10,806 bases of DNA from Candidatus Nanohalarchaeota archaeon. Lineage in GTDB: Archaea > EX4484-52 > B79-G9. A model generated the notes under the pieces. That model was not told the origin of the DNA. It worked only from the letters and a program-made list of their open reading frames with translations, and made no database searches. Below are positions 5,874 through 10,806 of the stretch, in pieces. Positions within the stretch are counted from its first letter, which is position 1. Each line of letters opens with the position of its first letter. Location: positions 3,279-14,084 of the forward strand of contig JAFCBW010000024.1 of the NCBI GenBank assembly GCA_017610525.1, written 5' to 3'. The position numbers were made by a program, and so were the translations under genes.

Positions 5874-6623
5874 TTACTTCTTCTTCCCGGTCCTCTCAAC
5901 AGCCCGAAGCACCTCAAGCGGGATAGCGAAAACCACCGTATTGCTCTGGTCACTCGAAAGGTCATTGATACTCTGGAGCGTCCGAAGATGCAAAGCCCCG
6001 TCAGAAGCAGCAAGAGTCTTGGCAGCCTTAGCAAGATTATTGGAAGCAATAACCTCTCCTTCAGCTTTAATAATCACAGCTCTCCTTTCACGGTCTGCCT
6101 CAGCACCCTTAGCCATCACTCTCTTCATCTCACCCGGCAGCTCAACATCCTTCAGGTCAACAGAAGTCACCTTGATACCCCACGGGTCGCTCTCGCGATC
6201 AACAATCTGCATGATCCTCTCAGAAACCTTATCCCTCTTCGAAAGAAGCTCATCAAGCGACACCTCGCCAATAACATTCCGCATAGTCGTCTGCGCAAGC
6301 TGGCTCATCGCATACATATAATCCTCAACAGAAAGAATCGCCTTAGACGCATCCGTAATCTTATAATACAAGACCGCATTCACCCTCGCAGAAACATTAT
6401 CCTTAGTCATCGTCTCCTGCGACGGCACATCCACTGTCTTCACCCGAAGGTCAACCTTCTGCATCGACTGGAAAACCGGAAGCACAATCCTCCACCCCGG
6501 ACTCAGCATATGCGAATACCGTCCCATAGTAAACAGTATCCCGCGCTCATACTCATAAATCTGCCTGATACTCACAATCAGTATCATCACCACTCCTGCT
6601 CCCAAAATAAACTCAAATGTCAT
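5874..6623 (-). CDS. SPFH/band-7 (stomatin/slipin) membrane protein
   Basis: A 249-residue slipin-type stomatin homologue. Residues about 3-20 (FEFILGAGVVMILIVSI) are an N-terminal membrane anchor, followed by the signature YEYERGILFTMGRYSHMLSPGW and the SPFH/PHB domain to about residue 180, with QETMTKDNVSARVNAVLYYKI and VTSVDLKDVELPGEMKRVMAKGAEADRERRA. An Ala/Glu-rich helix (KAEGEVIASNNLAKAAKTL) for oligomerisation comes next, then VVFAIPLEVL near the end. Such proteins form ring-like scaffolds in the membrane and often work with a protease-like NfeD partner; no NfeD gene lies beside this one. The ATG at 6623 is preferred over a GTG at 6632 because a GAGGTG site (6635-6630) sits six bases before it and overlaps the GTG. 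A TATA-like CTTTTATGG on the minus strand near 6662 would give a leader of about 13 bases. T8-C-T8 follows the stop. Confidence 0.9.
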   Translation of the reverse strand: MTFEFILGAGVVMILIVSIRQIYEYERGILFTMGRYSHMLSPGWRIVLPVFQSMQKVDLRVKTVDVPSQETMTKDNVSARVNAVLYYKITDASKAILSVEDYMYAMSQLAQTTMRNVIGEVSLDELLSKRDKVSERIMQIVDRESDPWGIKVTSVDLKDVELPGEMKRVMAKGAEADRERRAVIIKAEGEVIASNNLAKAAKTLAASDGALHLRTLQSINDLSSDQSNTVVFAIPLEVLRAVERTGKKK

Positions 6624-6763
6624 ACAATCCACCTCACATTATATTAAACAACAAAACCATAAAAGAACCGAAAGCCTTTTACAATAACCTATTCGTAATT
6701 GAATTTAATAAAATAATCTGCACAATATACATTAATCCAAAACAACAACTATCGGTGAACAAC
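6624..6763. promoter_or_regulatory. Divergent promoter region between the SPFH gene and nog1
   Basis: These 140 AT-rich bases hold two promoters. For the minus-strand SPFH gene there is a TATA-like box around 6658-6666 and a GAGGTG site at 6635-6630. For the plus-strand GTPase there are TATA-like AATATACAT (6724-6732) and TTTAATAAAA (6704-6713), and a GGTGA site (6754-6758) five bases before the ATG at 6764. Both genes thus have short leaders with Shine-Dalgarno sites, unlike the leaderless genes elsewhere in the window. Confidence 0.55.
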
Positions 6764-7792
6764 ATGACACTATTCTCAAAAATGCCCCAGATTCCAAGAA
6801 AAGACGAGCTCCTGGACAAAGCCTTCCAGCGCGCAAGAAAAGTAAAAAAAACAATCGACAAGCACGACCGCATAAACTCCATCCGCGAATACGAGCAAAA
6901 CAAGATAAGCACCGTATCCACCGTAATTAGTGTAACCCTCGATAACATCCTCGAAAAGACCCCCAAAATAAGCAACCTTGACCCATTCCACAAGCACCTC
7001 GTAGAACTGGTGATTGATGCCGGCCAGTTCAAAAAATCACTTGCAGCCCTCAAATGGGCAAGCCGCTTCAACACAGACATTGGCCACAAATACCGCCGCC
7101 GCCTCAAAGGCACCCCATTGAAATCACTCGCACCCGTAAGAAAAGAATACTACGGTCGCGTATCATCGATCCTGAAACAGATAAAAAAAGACCTCCTCTT
7201 CCTCGAAGACTGCCGAAACATCCTGAAAAAACTCCCGACCCTGAAAAACCTTCCGACCGTAGTCCTCGCAGGCTACCCTAACGTCGGAAAATCCTCCCTC
7301 CTGAAATCCCTCACCGGCGCAGAACCCGCAGTCCAGCCCTACCCCTTCACAACAAAAAAAATACTTCTGGGCTACATAGACGAAAAAATACAGGTAATAG
7401 ATACCCCTGGCCTACTTGATCGCCCCATCGAAGAAAAAAACAAAATAGAGATGCATGCTATGCTGGCACTCCAATACCGCGCAAACCTCATAATCTATTT
7501 GATAGACCCAACAGAAACCTGCGGATACACCATTGAACAGCAAAAATCACTATACGAGAACATAAAAGCCTCATTCGAAGAAACCCCTATCCTCTTATGC
7601 GCAACAAAATCCGACCTCTCCCCATCCAAAACATCCCGGGGAAAATCAAAAACAAAAGACACTCCATACTCCCTCTCCACAAAAACAGACGAAGGCATAG
7701 ACACACTAAAAAAGCGCCTCCTAAGATCAATAGACTGGAAAACCTACTCATTCAAGCCGATTTCTTTCAAAAGCCCTCCCAAACGCAAATAA
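6764..7792 (+). CDS. nog1: NOG1-type GTPase (large ribosomal subunit assembly)
   Basis: A 342-residue GTPase of the OBG/NOG1 branch, which in archaea and eukaryotes takes part in maturation of the large ribosomal subunit. The N-terminal helical NOG1 domain (about 1-160) includes PRKDELLDKAFQRARKVK and PFHKHLVELVIDAGQFKKSL. The G domain follows: G1 GYPNVGKSS (170-178), G2-region Thr in YPFTTKK, G3 DTPGLLDRP (213-221), G4 TKSD (281-284, in place of the common NKxD), and a G5-like SLSTKTDEG. A basic tail (SFKSPPKRK) suits RNA contact. The length equals that of archaeal NOG1; the long C-terminus of eukaryotic Nog1 is absent. The frame is open back to 6617, but the ATG at 6764 is chosen because GGTGA lies five bases upstream and the family starts with this kind of sequence. 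A T7 run and an 11-bp inverted repeat follow the stop. Confidence 0.92.
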   Translation: MTLFSKMPQIPRKDELLDKAFQRARKVKKTIDKHDRINSIREYEQNKISTVSTVISVTLDNILEKTPKISNLDPFHKHLVELVIDAGQFKKSLAALKWASRFNTDIGHKYRRRLKGTPLKSLAPVRKEYYGRVSSILKQIKKDLLFLEDCRNILKKLPTLKNLPTVVLAGYPNVGKSSLLKSLTGAEPAVQPYPFTTKKILLGYIDEKIQVIDTPGLLDRPIEEKNKIEMHAMLALQYRANLIIYLIDPTETCGYTIEQQKSLYENIKASFEETPILLCATKSDLSPSKTSRGKSKTKDTPYSLSTKTDEGIDTLKKRLLRSIDWKTYSFKPISFKSPPKRK

Positions 7793-7797
7793 CCTCC

Positions 7798-7836
7798 TTT
7801 TTTTATCGTCTATAAATTATATACTACGATAAAAAA
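7798..7836 (+). terminator. T-run and perfect 11-bp inverted repeat after nog1
   Basis: A T7 run (7798-7804) begins five bases after the TAA of nog1, enough for archaeal termination. It is also the left arm of an inverted repeat: TTTTTTATCGT (7799-7809) pairs perfectly with ACGATAAAAAA (7826-7836), and the 16-base spacer holds a smaller TATAA/TTATA repeat. Because the right arm reads T6 on the minus strand, it could stop transcription in both directions. Confidence 0.7.
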
Positions 7837-8142
7837 GCTTGAAAATAGTCCCATCAAACCCCAATTTTCATGATTTTTTATGGGTATATGATATCCTCGC
7901 CGCAAAAAAAACAATTAACACCACAAACTAACAACTAAACCAACAAACACCAAGAAATTGCACTGAGTGCAAGAAGGAGCTTAAACAGCCCCATCTCACA
8001 TCCCAGTAAGGGAGATAAAACAAACATGAATTGTTATCTATTAATCATCTCAGACTTACAAACCATATATTGCACAAAAAACTATATATAGTTATCCCTA
8101 AATTCCATAATATTTGGGTAATTCGAACAGGAAATATCGTGA
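7837..8142. other. Mostly noncoding gap between nog1 and rtcA ends
   Basis: No convincing gene in about 300 bases. It contains a 51-base stretch without any G (7903-7953), expected to be unstructured as RNA; an odd-centred perfect palindrome with arms TTGCACT/AGTGCAA (7958-7972); a weak bulged hairpin (7993-8016); and a perfect 14-bp palindrome AACTATATATAGTT (8080-8093) that could be a TATA element for leftward transcription. Downstream of it on the minus strand, 7935-8027 could encode a 30-residue hydrophobic peptide (MFVLSPLLGCEMGLFKLLLA...), but no Shine-Dalgarno site supports it. A small RNA is equally possible. Confidence 0.4.
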
Positions 8143-9165
8143 TTATGTGCGCAGGCTAACGATTTTATTTTCTATGTTAACACAAAACGCAAGCTCCATA
8201 AACTTTTCAACAACCCATATGTTCGTTTCAGTATGCTTCGTAATCTCTGATGTCTTAATACTTCCGCCGCATATCGCAAGAAAAGGTATTAACTGGTCAC
8301 AAAGATACTTATCGACACATGCCTTCATCTTATACTCCTCAATCAACTCAAAAGCCGCATCTCCACCGACATCTTCCGCCCTCTTGCCAACTTCGCCAAC
8401 AGAAGACGCCCCGAGAAACATATTGCCTCCTATCCGAAGAACAATCCCTGACCCTGCCGAAACAGAATTCACATACCTCGTATCAATAGGCGCCCTCTCA
8501 AAAACACCTGCATCATGAATTATTTTCTTTGCGCTCCGAGCCTGTCTTCTAGCCACATCTCTTCTCTCAAGGTCATGTGAAGCAACACTCACTCCACTCA
8601 CACCTGCATTTTCACAAAAAGACACAAGATCCGCCCTCTTCAGATCACGCATATCAATTTCGACATGTGTGAGCCCCCCTCCCTTTGGATAAAACCCATG
8701 CCGCAAAACCTCGACCTTCACATCACATCCGAACGCAGATATTGCCCTGCAAAACACATTCTGGATATACGTCACCGGTGGAGCCCACTTTCCAAAACTT
8801 GCGCCGCCCTCGATTTCAATGATTATCTTCTCCTTGACCCCTAAAGCCGCGATAATCAAAGGCTGCAAGACAAGACCGATGGATCCTGCCGTAGGTATCT
8901 TGACCTTGATTTTTTTCAGTCCCGCGTACTTTCCGGGCAGGAATTCCATGCTCTTTGACCCCACAAAAACTCCTTTGGTTCTGGCAGAACACATCTGTGC
9001 AACTGCATTGACCGCGCACACATGCTGAAATGAAAGCCCTGGTTTGGGCCTCTTTGCACGGATATTATCTATCCTGATCTCCTTTCCTGTAAGCGCAGAA
9101 AGACCGACCGCCGTCCTGACAATCTGTCCTCCGCCCTCATGATATCCTCCGTTAATAACAATCAT
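8143..9165 (-). CDS. rtcA: RNA 3'-terminal phosphate cyclase
   Basis: A 340-residue RtcA-type cyclase that converts an RNA 3'-phosphate to a 2',3'-cyclic phosphate with ATP through a covalent histidine-AMP intermediate. The N-terminal signature GGYHEGGGQIVRTA is at residues 6-19. Further family blocks are IRAKRPKPGLSFQHV, IPTAGSIGLVLQPL, ERRDVARRQARSA and DKYLCDQLIPFLAICGG. The nucleotidylated histidine is identified as His311 in KHTETNIWVVEKF, matching the HxxTN block around His309 of E. coli RtcA, and length and spacing agree. The ATG at 9165 is chosen over one at 9204 because family members begin just before the GGYHEGGGQ block and a TATA-like TTTTTTAT lies about 28 bases upstream. No RtcB or RtcR neighbour is visible. 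The gene is divergent from tyrS across 64 bases. Its G/T third-position bias is weak (12 of 20 codons sampled). Confidence 0.95.
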   Translation of the reverse strand: MIVINGGYHEGGGQIVRTAVGLSALTGKEIRIDNIRAKRPKPGLSFQHVCAVNAVAQMCSARTKGVFVGSKSMEFLPGKYAGLKKIKVKIPTAGSIGLVLQPLIIAALGVKEKIIIEIEGGASFGKWAPPVTYIQNVFCRAISAFGCDVKVEVLRHGFYPKGGGLTHVEIDMRDLKRADLVSFCENAGVSGVSVASHDLERRDVARRQARSAKKIIHDAGVFERAPIDTRYVNSVSAGSGIVLRIGGNMFLGASSVGEVGKRAEDVGGDAAFELIEEYKMKACVDKYLCDQLIPFLAICGGSIKTSEITKHTETNIWVVEKFMELAFCVNIENKIVSLRT

Positions 9166-9229
9166 GAAGATACACTTCTCTGATACACATAAAAAACTTG
9201 CCATTCTATCCTTTATGCAGATGATTCAA
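9166..9229. promoter_or_regulatory. Shared divergent promoter between rtcA and tyrS
   Basis: The only strong AT block in these 64 bases is CATAAAAAA (9188-9196). On the minus strand it reads TTTTTTATG, centred about 28 bases before the rtcA ATG. On the plus strand it is about 22 bases before an in-frame ATG at 9215 and 37 before the one at 9230. One TATA element may therefore serve both genes, with leaderless or very short-leader mRNAs. There is no Shine-Dalgarno site on either side. Confidence 0.5.
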
Positions 9230-10306
9230 ATGGACACAGAAACAAAAATGATCTTAGCCCGCGAGGTAGGCGAAGAGATAATAACTGAAGACGACTTAAG
9301 AATCCTCTTCGAGACAAAAGCCCATCCGATTGCCTACGATGGCTTCGAACCCTCGGGAAGAATCCATATCGCTCAAGGCATGCTTCGCGCAATCAACATA
9401 GCCAAACTCAACAAGACCGGCATCCGCTTCAAGCTTTGGGTCGCTGACTGGTTCGCATGGATGAACAACAAGCTCGAAGGCGACCTCGATAAGATCCAGA
9501 TAACCGGCAGCTATTTCATAGAAGTCTGGAAATCCTGCGGCCTGGACACAAAAAAAGTAGACTTTGTCTGGGCAAAAGACTCCATGGCAGACGAGACCTA
9601 CTGGAAAAAGGTAGTCGACATATCACGATCATCGACCGTCAGCCGCATCATGCGCTGCTCTCAAATCATGGGACGCGAAGAAAGCACATCCCTGAGCGCC
9701 GCACAAATCCTATACCCTTGCATGCAATGCGCAGACATATTCCACCTCAAAGCCGACATAGCGCAGTTAGGCATGGACCAGCGCAAGGTAAATGTCCTCG
9801 CCCGCGAGATAGGCCCCAAAATCGGCTACTACAAACCCGTAGCCATGCATCATCATATGCTCCTAAGTCTCACAGAACCACCCAAAAAAACCTTATCTGC
9901 AACCGAACGCGCAATCGAGATGAAGATGAGCAAATCAAAACCCGACACTGCAATATTCATGACCGACACTGAAAAGGAAATAAAGCGAAAAATAAACAGC
10001 GCCTTCTGTCCACCAAAGCAGCTTGAAGACAACCCCCTCATCGACTATTCAAAGCACCTCATATTCCAAAAATACGATACCTTACTTGTAGAGCGCCCAA
10101 CAAAATACGGCGGCAACTTAGAGATACATGGTTTCGAAGAACTCTGCAAAATCTATCGTGCAGGTGAACTTCACCCGATGGACCTGAAGCAGTCTGTCTC
10201 AAGCTCCCTGAACAATATGCTCGAACCTGTGCGCACTCACTTCGAGAAAAACAAAAAAGCAAAAGCCCTTCTGGAAAAAGTAGCATCCTACAACATAACC
10301 CGGTAA
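9230..10306 (+). CDS. tyrS: Tyrosyl-tRNA synthetase (archaeal/eukaryotic type)
   Basis: A 358-residue class I synthetase that charges tRNA-Tyr with tyrosine in the cytoplasm. The Rossmann domain opens with AYDGFEPSGRIHIAQG (residues 35-50), where HIAQG is the HIGH motif. LYPCMQCADIFHLKADIAQLGMDQRKVNVLARE carries the tyrosine and dimer residues of this subgroup, and KMSKSKP (232-238) is the KMSKS loop, here followed by DTAIFMTD as in eukaryote-like TyrRS. The C-terminal anticodon-binding part is short and helical (ELHPMDLKQSVSSSLNNMLEPVR), as in archaeal enzymes; no S4 domain, unlike bacterial TyrRS. The start is not certain: in-frame ATGs lie at 9164, 9215, 9221 and 9230. The one at 9230 (MDTETKMILAREVGEE) fits homologues best, while 9215 fits leaderless spacing from the TATA element. 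Starting at 9164 would run through the promoter. Confidence 0.95.
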   Translation: MDTETKMILAREVGEEIITEDDLRILFETKAHPIAYDGFEPSGRIHIAQGMLRAINIAKLNKTGIRFKLWVADWFAWMNNKLEGDLDKIQITGSYFIEVWKSCGLDTKKVDFVWAKDSMADETYWKKVVDISRSSTVSRIMRCSQIMGREESTSLSAAQILYPCMQCADIFHLKADIAQLGMDQRKVNVLAREIGPKIGYYKPVAMHHHMLLSLTEPPKKTLSATERAIEMKMSKSKPDTAIFMTDTEKEIKRKINSAFCPPKQLEDNPLIDYSKHLIFQKYDTLLVERPTKYGGNLEIHGFEELCKIYRAGELHPMDLKQSVSSSLNNMLEPVRTHFEKNKKAKALLEKVASYNITR

Positions 10307-10318
10307 GTCTGATGATGT

Positions 10319-10334
10319 GAGAGATGCTCTCTTT
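10319..10334 (+). terminator. Weak hairpin after tyrS (possible terminator)
   Basis: GAGAG/CTCTC with loop ATG followed by TTT lies 13 bases after the tyrS stop codon. The T-run is short, so this is only a modest candidate; T-rich sequence continues for several hundred bases and may itself cause termination. Confidence 0.35.
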
Positions 10335-10412
10335 CAGGAAAAAATCCCTGTTTCTATCTATTCTATCCGAAAATACTGCTAAAATCCATAAGAACCCTCA
10401 CATTTGCACGGG

Positions 10413-10582
10413 TTTTATTGCTCTATACTGTCTATCTTGCACTAAAAAGCTTGGAATCCTCCAATCTCCTAGTTATTCCATGATTTTTATTGCGCTCTGG
10501 TGTGTATTGCGCACTAAAAAGCTTGGAATCCTCCAATCTCCTGGTTATTCCATGATTTTTATTGTGTTCTTGTGTGTATTGC
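10413..10582. repeat. 72-bp direct tandem repeat, two full copies plus a decayed partial copy
   Basis: Copy 1 is 10439-10510 and copy 2 is 10511-10582, in direct head-to-tail order. They differ at four positions, three of which lie in the last third of the unit. Bases 10413-10438 resemble the last part of a unit (TTTTATTG...TTGC) and look like a degenerate earlier copy. Each unit contains a TTGGA-ATCC-TCCAA hairpin and a HindIII-like AAGCTT. The unit is 24 codons long and open in some frames on both strands, but nothing else supports translation. It looks like an intergenic minisatellite. Confidence 0.85.
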
Positions 10583-10806
10583 GCGGTGCCTGAACTCTCT
10601 GACTCTTCCGGGTATTCTCTGTGTTGTGTGTGTGTGTGTGTCTGTTCTGTAATCTCTGCAATAATTCCATTCCACACATTTCACAACTCTCGGGAATTTA
10701 GTTCTATTTGTATTTCTGCTTTTCCGCTAATTGTATTACTCTCTTCCTTCTCTGGTGGGTCGCCGATACTTTTGGGTTGTTTCTATTGTGGTGCCGTTAA
10801 AGTCTG
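10583..10806. other. Noncoding T/C-rich tail with a (TG)8 tract
   Basis: No supported gene in the last 224 bases. A (TG)8 microsatellite lies at 10625-10640. The top strand is rich in T and C with frequent TCT runs. Short minus-strand frames ending near 10683 and 10737 are without start codons and could at most be random; a gene entering from the right edge on the minus strand is not excluded but not supported. Confidence 0.5.

Noticed and set aside
6617..6763. 49-residue N-terminal extension of NOG1
   Set aside because: The extension would overlap the promoter and start of the divergent SPFH gene; a GGTGA site directly precedes the ATG at 6764 and archaeal NOG1 proteins begin there.
8026..8091. 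21-codon plus-strand frame starting ATGAATTGT
   Set aside because: Too short, poorly placed Shine-Dalgarno-like GGGAG about ten bases away, no other support.
9166..9204. 13-residue N-terminal extension of RtcA from ATG 9204
   Set aside because: It would overlap the TATA element and place residues before the family's conserved N-terminal GGYHEGGGQ block without support.
9164..9229. Upstream start of TyrRS at 9164
   Set aside because: It would read through the shared promoter with rtcA and add 22 residues absent from the family.
10439..10582. CRISPR-like array
   Set aside because: Only two full units with a conserved core of about 50 bases and a variable part of about 20; too few copies, wrong repeat and spacer lengths, and no cas genes nearby.
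10324..10593. Plus-strand frame of 89 codons after tyrS
   Set aside because: Made largely of translated tandem repeat, with no initiation signal and no resemblance to any family.
10432..10677. Minus-strand frame of 81 codons over the 72-bp repeats
   Set aside because: It starts at a GTG without Shine-Dalgarno or TATA support and consists of the (AC)n tract and the tandem repeat translated; it is best explained by the repeat period being a multiple of three.

Overview
The window reads as archaeal chromosome. The informational proteins are of archaeal type: a tyrosyl-tRNA synthetase with HIAQG and KMSKSKP motifs, a NOG1-class ribosome-assembly GTPase, an RNA 3'-terminal phosphate cyclase, a DHH/DHHA1 phosphoesterase and a tandem Lrp/AsnC regulator. 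Several genes have a TATA-like box about 26-27 bases before the start codon with no Shine-Dalgarno site (leaderless mRNA). Others carry GGTGA or GAGGTG sites matching the archaeal 16S 3' end. The compact layout and the family mix suggest a DPANN-like archaeon (inference; not provable from this window).

Layout: (1) 1-1258, minus strand: the 5' part of a gene of unknown function, open at the left edge. (2) 1310-2359: an AT-rich divergent promoter region and a double Lrp/AsnC regulator. (3) 2374-3628: helically phased AAACT repeats and TATA box in front of an AAA-type ATPase with a DUF4143-like C-terminus. (4) 3706-3912: about 200 bases packed with seven hairpins. (5) 3953-5168: a DHH phosphoesterase with a probable overlapping four-cysteine miniprotein. 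(6) 5172-5261: a second, related hairpin cluster between convergent genes. (7) 5291-5796, minus strand: a two-gene operon of a small HTH protein and a 59-residue membrane/coiled-coil protein, with a 20-bp palindrome on its promoter. (8) 5874-7792: an SPFH/slipin protein (minus) divergent from NOG1 (plus). (9) 7793-8142: a mostly noncoding gap. (10) 8143-10306: rtcA (minus) and tyrS (plus), divergent from a 64-bp shared promoter. (11) 10307-10806: noncoding sequence with a 72-bp tandem repeat and a (TG)8 tract.

The core genes concern translation and RNA (tyrS, rtcA, nog1) and nucleic-acid turnover (DHH). The left part looks more accessory: the unknown gene, the ATPase, the hairpin clusters and the small regulator operon. 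A strong strand bias runs through the window. Plus-strand genes favour A/C at third codon positions and minus-strand genes favour G/T, as expected for one replication arm. The unknown gene and the ATPase show it least, with rtcA also weak, so the first two may be more recent arrivals.
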